This document shows positions 9,690 to 19,080 of a DNA stretch of 29,066 nucleotides, piece after piece (the first letter of the stretch is position 1; each line of letters starts with the position of its first letter). Under the pieces are notes generated by a model. The model was not told the origin of the DNA. It did no database searches and worked only from the letters and a program-made list of their open reading frames with translations. The DNA is from Xylaria sp. FL1777 (Eukaryota; Ascomycota; Sordariomycetes; Xylariales; Xylariaceae): positions 1 to 29,066 of the forward strand of contig MU400876.1 in assembly GCA_022578965.1 (NCBI GenBank). Reading direction: 5' to 3'. The position numbers and the translations under genes were made by a program.

Positions 9690-12388
9690 TATTTCTGTTT
9701 TTGTCATGAGCATGGCGTTCGAGATGTAAGGGGTAGGGTGCTTTCTGCGTTGGATATACCAAAGGCCGGGAAGTAAAAGAGTAAACTTGTATATATACTT
9801 GACGAGCATAAATATTTTGATACAGCCTAACGCAAAGGTATACTATTACGACAGCTATCATAAGCCACAGCAAGCTTTACAGTATCCATAAGACGTACAG
9901 GTATTCTAAATATAACCGTAAGAGCCCTTTGTAGAATGTAAACGTACCTAGGGGCGTTGATACCACCCCTGATTGTTAGCCCATTATCCGCATCTCTGAT
10001 TTAACAATCACATGGGTTTGCTGGGAAAGTCGACGACATAAACTTCGCGTTGATTCTGCCCCATGTAGAATGAAGATTAAGGGTCTGTGGCATATGTTTG
10101 TTGGCGGGAGTAGAACTGCTGTTCGAAGATTGTACGAACACACTATATAGTATTACACAATTACATCTCTTTCTTCGTAGTACTATGAGAGAAATCTGAG
10201 GCAAAAATGTGCGAAGCGAAAGGAGCAGTCTTCATTAGCGGCTGGGACATTCCTGGCTATTTGGACTTGGACATATCCCCCTCGTCAATACATAGATCCA
10301 TTGGATTGCCATAGTCGTTATCTTTGACACTATGAGTCCAGTTAGTGTTAGAGCACGATTTCCATGATCAGTTCACAAGAGCATGTAGTACGCACCCCCA
10401 AAACTGCGCCCCAACAGCAACGAGATCCTCGTTTTGCTTCCTCTTGCTCTTCAACGAGGCAAAATTGCAGGCGGAATGACTCGTTGTGCCGTGTCCCGAT
10501 GCCAATTTTTTGGGGCTAGGTGGGTTAAGGCGGGCAGCAGAGGATTTGCTTGAAGGCCTTCGAAATATTAGATACATTCAAGTAGTCAGTGAACATCTTA
10601 CATTGTATATCGCTTGTTCGAGGGATTGTTCAGGAGTGTCAGCGAAGCTGTATGCTATCTCGGAAACGTGCGTTTGTCTGAGAAACACGGAATCCAAAAT
10701 CTCACAAGTTCACCGGAGAAGCTTGTAACTTTATATTCATTCTTCCTGCCAACTTAATTGGGGAAGGGGGCCATTTCACCCCGAGCAGAACCCGAAAGAA
10801 AACGCGAAACCCATGCCACATGACCAGGTCGCTGAAAACTAGCATCGTATAAGATACATCTTTCATTCTATCATTGCGTTGCAAATTGAGGTTGGGACGT
10901 CACGTGGCCTTTGGCCATTACATATAGAGGTGGTTACTAGGAGTAAGTAGACGATGTCAGCATCCTCTTCAATCATTTATGCCATTGTGATTGGTTGGAA
11001 ATCGGTCGGATCTAACAACGCAGGACGATGTAGCCAGTAATAATTGCTGTCGGAAATTTGACATCCTTGTATACTATACTCAGTATATACAAAACTGAGG
11101 TAGCGCGCCGAGATGTCCTGCTCAACCGGGTCCAGGTGCTGGAGCCGCACCTAAGAAGTAAGATTTTTCTCTTTTCGAACAACATCGATCGAAACTTCAA
11201 CAGTGTTATCTAAAAGAAGATCAAAGCTTGGTAGAGGTCAAGAGAGAAATGAATATGTAACTCAACCACCAGATGTCGAAATTCGGCTTTGCCAGCCTTT
11301 GCTGTGGCATCCCTAGTCTTATCGGCTGTTAACTCATTAAAAACGATGGGTTAACTCGCTGAAAATTGCTGCGTTCTATTCCAACCTTTACGTAAAATCT
11401 AGTCGGGCTATTGAAGAAGCTTCGTCCCAAAACAAATAAACTAAGATGTGAGTTCATTACCTCGTTTCGAAATGGGAATAAACACAGCGTTACAACATTA
11501 TAAGCACAGGTGCAGTTGATGCAGGTACCTGTATCTATCCTGTCGTGTCACTCTTGGCGGAGCGGAGGCTCGATATTCCAGATCTAGAACCACACAAGAT
11601 CCTTTGCGGCGCGTGTTCTTGTCTTCCTGAATATGCCAAATATCCAAGTAAGAATTTGTAGATGGTGTTCAATTCACCAACTAGGCTAGAGGACTGCCTT
11701 CGCTGTATATATGCGCGTCTGGAATTTTCCTCCGTCACCTCGCTTTTTCATCTCCCACAAAGGGAGATTTTTTGACCCTTATGGTGTAAACCTGGGGCCT
11801 AGTTGGTGGCCAGCCTCATGGGCGCCACCATGAAGAGCTAAGAATATTAGCCATAATAGAACCTTATTTATAGGGCGTGAGTATGTTCAGCTGCCGAAGG
11901 CCTGGACTCCTTCGAGTGGCCGGCTTATATAGCGCACTTCCAGGCCTCAAATAGAGGCCCACGGCTACCCCCAATATATGCGTTTACCTATCTTCTTCAC
12001 GCGTAGCTATGTGAAGTGTATAGATCATGACGTGCGGTGGCATAGCAAAATAGCCACAATGTGTAGTGCACAACTTATAATCCCATACCACTAATAGCGC
12101 AGAGCAGGTAAAGCACAATGTATGACCAACAGTGTATAATGTATGGAAGGTAAAACCCCCAGCAGTAGATAACCGCTGCAGTGCGTGGCTCTCTTAAACC
12201 CCCGACTCCGCTGCCGACACATCGATCATCTTCCGAGGCTGGTCATTATGGCTCAATGGAAACTTCAGATCGCATTTGGCGAATCGTTCTCTAAGATTCC
12301 CATAGTACAACTACAGCCAAGAAAACGCACGGTGTTATGAGGTCGCGATCGTGAAGGCATGCATGAGTTGCTGACCGAGTGTTGTCGT
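9690..12388. other. Long gene-free stretch (2.7 kb)
   Basis: No frame gives a recognisable protein, and the open frames are all under about 80 codons. I found no LTRs, terminal repeats or transposase motifs. A short inverted repeat, TCTCCC-ACAAA-GGGAGA, lies at 11751-11767. The right end must include the 3' region of the minus-strand gene that ends at 12389. Its length is unusual compared with the spacing of neighbouring genes, so a lost gene or unrecognised RNA gene is possible. Confidence 0.55.
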
Positions 12389-14827
12389 CTACTCGTAGAA
12401 AGCCACCTTCGCCATCGCCCAGTCATCAGCAAACTGCCGATCTCGCCTACCCGTGCTAGCACAGCTCGTTCCGTTCTTTTTATCTACTGTCTCTTGGCCC
12501 CATGCCCTCTTGTTATGAACCAGCTGACCTAGTGGGCGCCTGGGGCGATCGAACAGCGAGGCCCGTTCGAAATCGATCAGCATAACGCCTCCCGTCTCAG
12601 GGTTTCGCAGTAGATTCGGCTTACGGACGTCTTGATGTGCCACCCCTTCTCGGTGAATCGCTCGCAGGGCCCGAGACAAGCTAGCTTCTAATTGCCCTTG
12701 TTCGCTTTCCCCAATCTGGGTTTCGTGTAAGCTGTAACCCCCCCACGACAGGAACATCATGTGTATAATGTCAACGCGGTGATCGTAATAGTACGTCCTA
12801 TTTATGGAGCGGAGGTCGATGGCTCCGAGGAAAACCGGTATGCTGATTCCTTGGACCGGCCTGAGGCGCTCGTACACGGCGGCCTCGTGTTCCAGGTCTT
12901 CGATAAACGCTCGTACCGTACCCTTACACACGAATGTGTACCCGTACGCTAGCATGGTGACTTGGAACAGTACTCCACGGGCCCCTTGTTTCCCCAACTT
13001 GACGACTCCCTGATCTAGTGATACTTCTAGCTGCTGCGAAAGCAGCCGAAGCCACTCGGAATGTCGCACAGGATGGGGGAGGCGGGCATAATCTGCTAAT
13101 CTCCCGCTTCCCTTACGGTGAGACGTGACGTTAGGGCATCTTACGTCGAGGAGACCCCCGTTCACTAGCCCCCGGAGGCAACTCTGTGTACAATGCTGCC
13201 GACCTTGTCCACTACCTCCACGCGGCCGCTGTGCCAGAATGCGCTGACTGCGTCGCACGGGTTGGTTCGGGTTATCATGTCTTCGACGCTCGGTCGGACT
13301 GGGAGTATCGGGTAGGGTATGTGCGTGTTCATCGTCAGACGACTGCGACGGGTCTCGCCTGGGCGCATTCTTAGTAGGCGCATCCGTTTTCGGCCGACGC
13401 GATTTTTTGCGTGTCACAACCGGTGTTCGATCAAAGGTCGAGTAAGTAGTAGGCGCGTAAGTGGAGGAGCTATCCGGTGCTTGTCTCTCGTCATCTGGGA
13501 TGGAGCGCAGCGTGCTCTCGAAGTCTTTAGTCCATGTTCTAAGGTTCCTTTTGACCCGCTCACGCTCATCTTGCCCATGCTCTCGTCGTTGACCCGGGGA
13601 CCCCAGCGCCATTAGGCCAAACGCTAGATACTGGCCTACGGCCGCGCAGGACTGGAGGTTGTGTGGGTGGGCGGCCACCTCGGATTTGGGTTCTGCTAGG
13701 TGGTAGTATAGTGTATCCGGTTCCTCCCAATCGACTTTGAGGAACACAATGGCCTCGCCGGTAGTCAACAGGCCGAACTCGAGGCCGCCTACGATCATGT
13801 AGTGGTATGTCTGCGTGATGGCAGCGGCCGTTAGGTTTTCGGCATGGTACTGGAAAAGCTCATCAGGATCAGCAGGGATGGTCTTTCGATTGACGACTTC
13901 TTTATAGATGTCCATTGGGCGCAGGCCCCGGCGAAGGTGTGGCGCAGTCAGTTTATGTGGTGCTTTATATTCTGCGACGTAGATCATAGTTTGTCTCGAA
14001 GGCTCGCCGTCGGACCGGTAGACACATATCTGATCGGGCCGCAGCTCTCTGAGATCTAGTCCGTGGCCGGGCGTTTGGGGCTGTGATGATATAGCCTGTC
14101 GGGCGACAACCTCTGTAGCGTCCTCACTGATGGCGTTAGGGTGGTTCTGAAAGATAATGCCGTTACCAATATCATAGTTTCTCCTAAACTCGTCCACATT
14201 CTTTAGTTCTTTCATGATGATCCTGACCGGGTCCTCCACACAAATATGCAAGAAGTGCTCCAGTGTCTTCTCATCCTTAATTGGCCAATCCGACATCCTT
14301 CTTCCGAGGCCGGCCAAGATTGCTCGACTCTCAAATACTCGGTTCTCGGGAGAGAAGGTCTCGTAGAGCTGCCCGAGGCTTATCCTTTGTTGCTGCAGAA
14401 AGTCTAGCCATGGCTTAAGGCTCGTCGGGCATAGCTTATTTTGAGGACTAGTAATGGAGCCTTTGGAAGTAAGCGTCTTGTCTTTTTCTACGTTGAACTC
14501 GGAAAATAGGAGCTCATGGCAAGCTGTGATGTATTCGTCTAATGTTGTTAACCGCGTCTTCTCTTGTTCTGCCTCGAGGCCTCTCTCTGCTTCCTCGGCG
14601 CGTTTCCTCTCTTCTTGTCGGGCCCTCTCTGCTTCCTCGGCGCGTTTCCTCTCTTCTTGTCGGGCCCTCTCTGCTTCCTCGGCGCGTTTTCTCTCTTCTT
14701 GTCGGGCTTTCTCTGCTTCCTCGGCGCGTTGCCTGTCTTCTTGTCGGGCTCTCTCTGATACCCTAGCACGGTTCTCTGCGTCGCGCAGCCGTTCCTCCAA
14801 TTCTGCTAGTCTATCATTGGCATCCAT
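12389..14827 (-). CDS. Coiled-coil / PD-(D/E)xK nuclease-like / kinase-like protein (CR-effector type)
   Basis: One 812-residue open frame without an intron. Residues 1-90 are a Glu/Arg-rich coiled coil built of 14-residue repeats. About 95-400 matches the restriction-endonuclease-like domain of fungal multidomain proteins: D265 (RPDQICVY) and E286-x-K288 (YVAEYKAPHKL) fit the PD-(D/E)xK core, with Q339 and the GLEFGLLTTGEAIVFL strand after it. About 410-545 is a disordered, basic, Ser/Pro-rich linker. About 605-812 is a compact kinase-like domain: K635 (FVCKG), E648, HQDVRKPNLL (H731, D733, N738) and IDFE (D752) where DFG is usual. Nuclease-plus-kinase fusions occur in the Crinkler/CR class of eukaryotic effectors. 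No signal peptide is visible, so action inside the cell is likely. The gene is visibly more GC-rich than its flanks. Substrate and role are unknown; activity is inferred from motifs. Confidence 0.82.
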   Translation of the reverse strand: MDANDRLAELEERLRDAENRARVSERARQEDRQRAEEAEKARQEERKRAEEAERARQEERKRAEEAERARQEERKRAEEAERGLEAEQEKTRLTTLDEYITACHELLFSEFNVEKDKTLTSKGSITSPQNKLCPTSLKPWLDFLQQQRISLGQLYETFSPENRVFESRAILAGLGRRMSDWPIKDEKTLEHFLHICVEDPVRIIMKELKNVDEFRRNYDIGNGIIFQNHPNAISEDATEVVARQAISSQPQTPGHGLDLRELRPDQICVYRSDGEPSRQTMIYVAEYKAPHKLTAPHLRRGLRPMDIYKEVVNRKTIPADPDELFQYHAENLTAAAITQTYHYMIVGGLEFGLLTTGEAIVFLKVDWEEPDTLYYHLAEPKSEVAAHPHNLQSCAAVGQYLAFGLMALGSPGQRREHGQDERERVKRNLRTWTKDFESTLRSIPDDERQAPDSSSTYAPTTYSTFDRTPVVTRKKSRRPKTDAPTKNAPRRDPSQSSDDEHAHTLPDTPSPTERRRHDNPNQPVRRSQRILAQRPRGGSGQGRQHCTQSCLRGLVNGGLLDVRCPNVTSHRKGSGRLADYARLPHPVRHSEWLRLLSQQLEVSLDQGVVKLGKQGARGVLFQVTMLAYGYTFVCKGTVRAFIEDLEHEAAVYERLRPVQGISIPVFLGAIDLRSINRTYYYDHRVDIIHMMFLSWGGYSLHETQIGESEQGQLEASLSRALRAIHREGVAHQDVRKPNLLRNPETGGVMLIDFERASLFDRPRRPLGQLVHNKRAWGQETVDKKNGTSCASTGRRDRQFADDWAMAKVAFYE
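14580..14756 (-). repeat. 42-bp tandem repeat inside the coiled-coil region
   Basis: Four near-identical 42-bp units (14 codons, two heptads) encode ERARQEERKRAEEA on the minus strand, with partly diverged units at both ends. The DNA copies differ at only a few bases, so copy number has probably changed recently. Since 42 is a multiple of both 3 and 21, gain or loss of units keeps both the reading frame and the heptad phase. Confidence 0.9.
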
Positions 14828-15303
14828 TTACCCTGTATAGCATTATGTGGTATAGAGAAAAAAACAACACGATCAAGAATTGTGAATTGTAAAGTGTGAT
14901 GAAGTCATAACTAAAGTAGGGAACTTGGGCAAAATGACGGGTTGGTTGTGGTTGCTATGGGCGACTGGGCTAGACCGTCTACTTAGGTACGTGTAGGTGC
15001 CCAGCTCTACTGTGGGGCGAACCAGGAATCGTCAACTTACCTAGGTACCTACCTAGGTACGCATACGGGGCGGGTATGTACCTAATGACAACCCGTACTG
15101 GCATATTTTTCTTTTTTCCTTCTTTGCTTTATCTACTATTGTAACGTCAACGTTAGCTTTTTCTTCATACCCTCAATATAGAAAGATTATATTTCACAGC
15201 GCAGCAACAGTGTCAGAGGTTATTGTCCCAGAATGGGTAGATAGCCCGTATGCAATCAACACATAGCAGTGGATAGCCCCTATATATATACCAGATCCAC
15301 CCC
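14828..15303. other. Upstream region of the nuclease-kinase gene
   Basis: No gene is recognised. It holds two overlapping copies of the palindrome TACCTAGGTA (15038-15047 and 15050-15059) and TTAGGTAC at 14983. The promoter of the minus-strand gene beginning at 14827 must lie in the left part. Confidence 0.55.
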
Positions 15304-15800
15304 AGGTGGCTGTTTTTGAGGGGTGGCCGTTTTTGAGGGGTGGCTGTTTTTGAGGGGTGGCCGTTTTTGAGGGGTGGCCGTTTTTGAGGGGTGGCTGTTT
15401 TTGAGGGGTGGCTGTTTTTGAGGGGTGGCTGTTTTTGAGGGGTGGCTGTTTTTGAGGGGTGGCTGTTTTTGAGGGGTGGCCGTTTTTGAGGGGNNNNNNN
15501 NNNNNNNNNNNNNNNNNNNNNNNNNNNNNNNNNNNNNNNNNNNNNNNNNNNNNNNNNNNNNNNNNNNNNNNNNNNNNNNNNNNNNNNNNNGGGTGGCCGT
15601 TTTTAAGGGGAGCTCTTTTTGAGGAGGGCTGCTTTGGAGGGTAGCTACGGTACAAAAACAGCCACCCCTTAAAACCGGCCACCCCTCAAAAAGAGCCCTC
15701 TACAAAAACAGCTCCCCTCAAAAAGAGCCACCCTCAAAAAGAGCCACCCTCAAAAAGAGCCACCCTACAATTTTCTATTTTTGCAGGGTGGCTCTTTTTA
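15304..15800. repeat. 17-bp G-rich minisatellite with orientation switch and assembly gap
   Basis: Units of GGGGTGGCYGTTTTTGA run forward from about 15304 to 15493 (about 11 copies, varying mainly at the C/T position). The 97 Ns at 15494-15590 are an assembly gap. Degenerate forward units continue to about 15640. From about 15651 the same motif appears as its reverse complement to about 15767, followed by one forward copy. The minus strand has no stop codon in any phase of the unit, so a long but meaningless open frame crosses it. Confidence 0.92.
15753..15799. repeat. Perfect 15-bp hairpin closing the minisatellite
   Basis: AAAAAGAGCCACCCT at 15753-15767 is followed after a 17-base loop by its exact reverse complement at 15785-15799. 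It marks the right edge of the inverted part of the 17-bp array. Confidence 0.85.
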
Positions 15801-17691
15801 AGTTCCAGTTGTAACACCTCCTATCACTTGCGGCCTCGGATAAGTTCGTCCTCCAGACAAGAAAGCAGGGACAGATGTCAGCTTCGAACTGCAGTACGAC
15901 ATCCTGCAGCTTGCAGTTATGGTGGGCTAGGCATGGTTGGTTTGGTCATTAAGAAGCTTATAGGTGGTGATAACCATGGAAGAGGGCCATATGATGAGGT
16001 ATTTATTTCGGTTACAGAACGCTGAAATCATTTTGCGATTGAGAAGGCGGTAGAGGAGTTTACCAGAACTGAAGAAACTACCAGTGCGGGTTGTCCAGAG
16101 TAATTAGAGTAATTAATGAAGTGTTAGGACTCGATCGAGTAGTCAGTTGACTCCTGAACCCTCCTATGTACGCAGGATGTTTCCTAATCTCCATATGTAT
16201 ATGTTATGTAGAACCCTACTAATCGCCTGATAGACGCATAGCGAGATGATAGATGGACCGTTACGATCTCTGATATTTGTTAATATTACGCTTAATTGTG
16301 CAATCACATAGGTGATTACTTCTACCTAAGTGCACTCAGGCTACTGCGATCTATATTGAAAGGAAACGAGGATACGTTGAGAGTTCCTTCGGCCCCGTAG
16401 ACAAGGAGATAGACATCTGGCTGGTAATTATATGAGGGATGAGAAAATTAAGTAGAACGCAGTTCAATAAACTAACTAATATATATTCCTTGGTAAACTG
16501 GCTAAAGTTGAAGGCATCGCAACAAAAACGAAAGGACAAGGCCTTACACTGTCTGGGGCAGTATGACCAAGCCCATTTAGTCACTCACCTCACTCTGCTT
16601 CGATATCCACCACCTTCCTGTCCCTCGTACTTTCTCACCAGGTCTTAATATGCGTTGCCACACGTACATTAGTATATCTATATCTCGTTGCTCCGAAATA
16701 AGTACAACTGATCGGATTCGCGAGTCCTAACAAGTATATATTCAAATGTATGCTGTACAGGGACAATTTAAAAAGGTATAATTTTCCGTGGCCCTTTCTT
16801 GATAATACATACAAGTAACCGAAAAGTAGTAATATCATAATGGAGATAGAGATAGTAAGGTATTCCGGTGCCATCTCAACAGTACCTAGCTTCCAACTAT
16901 GTTCGAATCACATGGAGTTAAAAAAAGCCACGAATCAAACAAGATCGGGGCCATCAGAAAGTGATTGCCAAGGCATTGCTCCTACTGCGATACTACATGT
17001 TGTAAAGTGCCTTGTAACTAAATGCTTTCTTTGTATTAGCGATTTTGAGTGTTCCGTGTATTAGTCGATATGTGCCTCGAAGCTGGCATCTGAGGACTAG
17101 CCTAGCAGCTACTATAATAGCTTAGTTATTCCTAGGTAAACTAACTGAAGGAAACCTTCGAACCACCCTCGTTCTTACATAGTTTTCTTTCTTATGCTTA
17201 TACTGTTTTGTTAAATTCGTCTTTTTACTGTAAACTGCCTTGACTCTTTTTTTCTTCACTCTCATTCATGCTTATGTTATGATATTAGCCTCATGGTCTT
17301 AATCAATTGAAGTCAAAAGTCTGAACATAACCCATGCTAGCTCCAAATAAATTCACCATCTTTCTTTTCTCCTTATAGTTCATCTTTATGCTGAGCGTTG
17401 CAGTAGTGGTTGTGGTCTATTGGGTGGAGCAGATGAAATATCGCAACGATTCGTTGGTGGATTAATTCACAGCCCAGGGAAGATCGTCAATATAGGGAAA
17501 TTTCCCATTTGGGTCACGGGGACATTATATGTATCCTCAAATGATACGACTTTCATATAAATGGTAACATAAAGCTGTGTTCGATGAATTCATTGCATGC
17601 CTTTTATTTAATTCACTAAGCATGAGAATCCTCATGGTCTCATTTATTATTCAATTCCCTTGTTTTAATTATAGAGAGAAACTATAGAAAG
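15801..17691. other. Intergenic region upstream of the LPMO-like gene
   Basis: About 1.9 kb without a recognisable protein in any frame; open frames such as 15828-16025 and 16840-17064 show no known motif. CCTAGGTA occurs at 17131-17138. The last few hundred bases must contain the promoter and leader of the gene at 17692. I see no defined element that I would name. Confidence 0.55.
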
Positions 17692-18571
17692 ATGAAGTAC
17701 ACTTTCACCGGCCTGGTTTCCTTGGCCTCTTTAATCGGCGTGCAGAGCCACGCCGTGATGCAAACGCCTGCTCCACGAAATGTATGACTCACTCAGCTCA
17801 CTATCTCTCCCCTTCTCCTAGGCCGACATTATTCTAACGAGATACTCTAGACAGGTCCAAAGCAAGTAGAGCTCTGCGGATCCTTGGTTACTACCATCTT
17901 ACAGCGAGGTGAGTGAACTTGATGTCTCCTTCAGCGATACACTTGGCTTGAACGAGGACTAAGGCAACGGAACAGATCTTGCCGGTCCCATCGAAAACGC
18001 CGTCAACTCTGCCGACTCGAACTACAAGTGCAACGCCTATCTATGCCGAGGATACCAGTACGAGGATAATGTAGATAACGTCCACGCCGTGAATGCCGGT
18101 GACACTATTACATTCCATATCGATCTCGTTGCGGGCCATCACCCGGGATATGCCGTAAGTCACGCACACACACGCCACATATAGTAACTCCCATTTGTAA
18201 ACAATTTTTAATAATGCTAATATACCTCTACCTATTAAAGAATGTCTCTGTTGTAGACCTAGCGTCAAACACCGCAATTGGCGATCCGCTCGTAACTTGG
18301 GATAACTGGCCGGATTCGACTTCGGGACCACCTCGCAATGACAGTAAGCTTTTCGTCTTTTCGACTCCTTTTCACAATTCGTCCAATCCATCTCAGTTCC
18401 ATTTTATAGGATGATCATTACTAATGCAAAATAGCCGATTTCAAAGTCACGATACCCAATACACTAGCCACAGCGTGCGATGAAGGCGGAAAGTGTGCGA
18501 TTCAGTGGTATTGGTGGTCTATTAGCAATTCACAGACATACGAAAGTTGTCTCGACTTCTATGTTCAATGA
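17692..18571 (+). CDS. Secreted LPMO-like protein (LPMO_10/chitin-binding type), five exons
   Basis: Exons 17692-17781, 17851-17908, 17976-18154, 18241-18343 and 18435-18571 total 567 nt, or 188 residues. A signal peptide (MKYTFTGLVSLASLIGVQS) precedes HAVMQTPAPR. Cleavage after residue 19 would leave His20 as the first residue, as copper histidine-brace enzymes require. The second brace histidine is H104 or H105 (DLVAGHHPGY). The C-terminal CAIQWYWW...YESCLDFYV resembles the end of PF03067-type LPMO domains, with an aromatic residue possibly at the axial site. Six cysteines (39, 68, 73, 158, 164, 182) could form three disulfides. LPMOs oxidatively cleave cellulose, chitin or starch outside the cell; the substrate cannot be told here. 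No carbohydrate-binding module is attached. Introns are 67-91 bp with CTAAC/CTAAT-like branch sites. The exact AA family is uncertain. Confidence 0.83.
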
Positions 18572-19080
18572 AAATAGTCGACATAGGTCTACTGCGAGTT
18601 TTCGCTCTTGAAGCCTGGCGAGTCAGGACGAGGTGACTCATAGCATAGTTGGAGGGATAATGTATTTAAGTAGATCAAACGCTTTTAATATTTGAAGCAA
18701 ACCTGAAATAGCTAAATATAGATGTTGATGGGCTACTATAGAGATCGTCAATGATTGATATTGTTCGAACAAAAAGGGTGTTGTCCATGTTCATATTAGG
18801 CAGGTAAATTAATTAAACCTTATAGGTAGCCTACTATTTGAGATGCGGAGAATCAACACAGGGAGATAGACTACCCCTCAAGACCTGAAAAGAGGTTAGA
18901 GCTAGAACTCAGAGTATGTTGGCTACTTAGCTTGCCTTCGTTGTCTACTAACATGTTCCTCGAAGCGAAATTTTTATTGAGAGTTACACCTGACTAATGC
19001 AGAGATAGCTCAACCGTTTTCTTCCAGTCCCGTGCCGAGACTTGAGAGAGATAGGTTAATCGCTAGATAAGCATAACTTT
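18572..19080. other. Convergent 3' intergenic region
   Basis: This 509-bp gap lies between the ends of the LPMO-like gene (+) and the HET gene (-). It must hold both 3' untranslated regions. No other feature is seen. Confidence 0.6.

Noticed and set aside
11751..11767. Small inverted repeat followed by a T run, resembling a terminator
   Set aside because: The stem is only six bases, no gene ends nearby, and bacterial-type terminators do not apply in a fungal nuclear genome.
15194..15682. Long minus-strand open frame with a Pro/Lys/Ser/Thr 17-residue repeat
   Set aside because: It exists only because the 17-bp repeat has no stop in any phase on that strand, and it runs through the assembly gap. 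No domain or sensible start is present.
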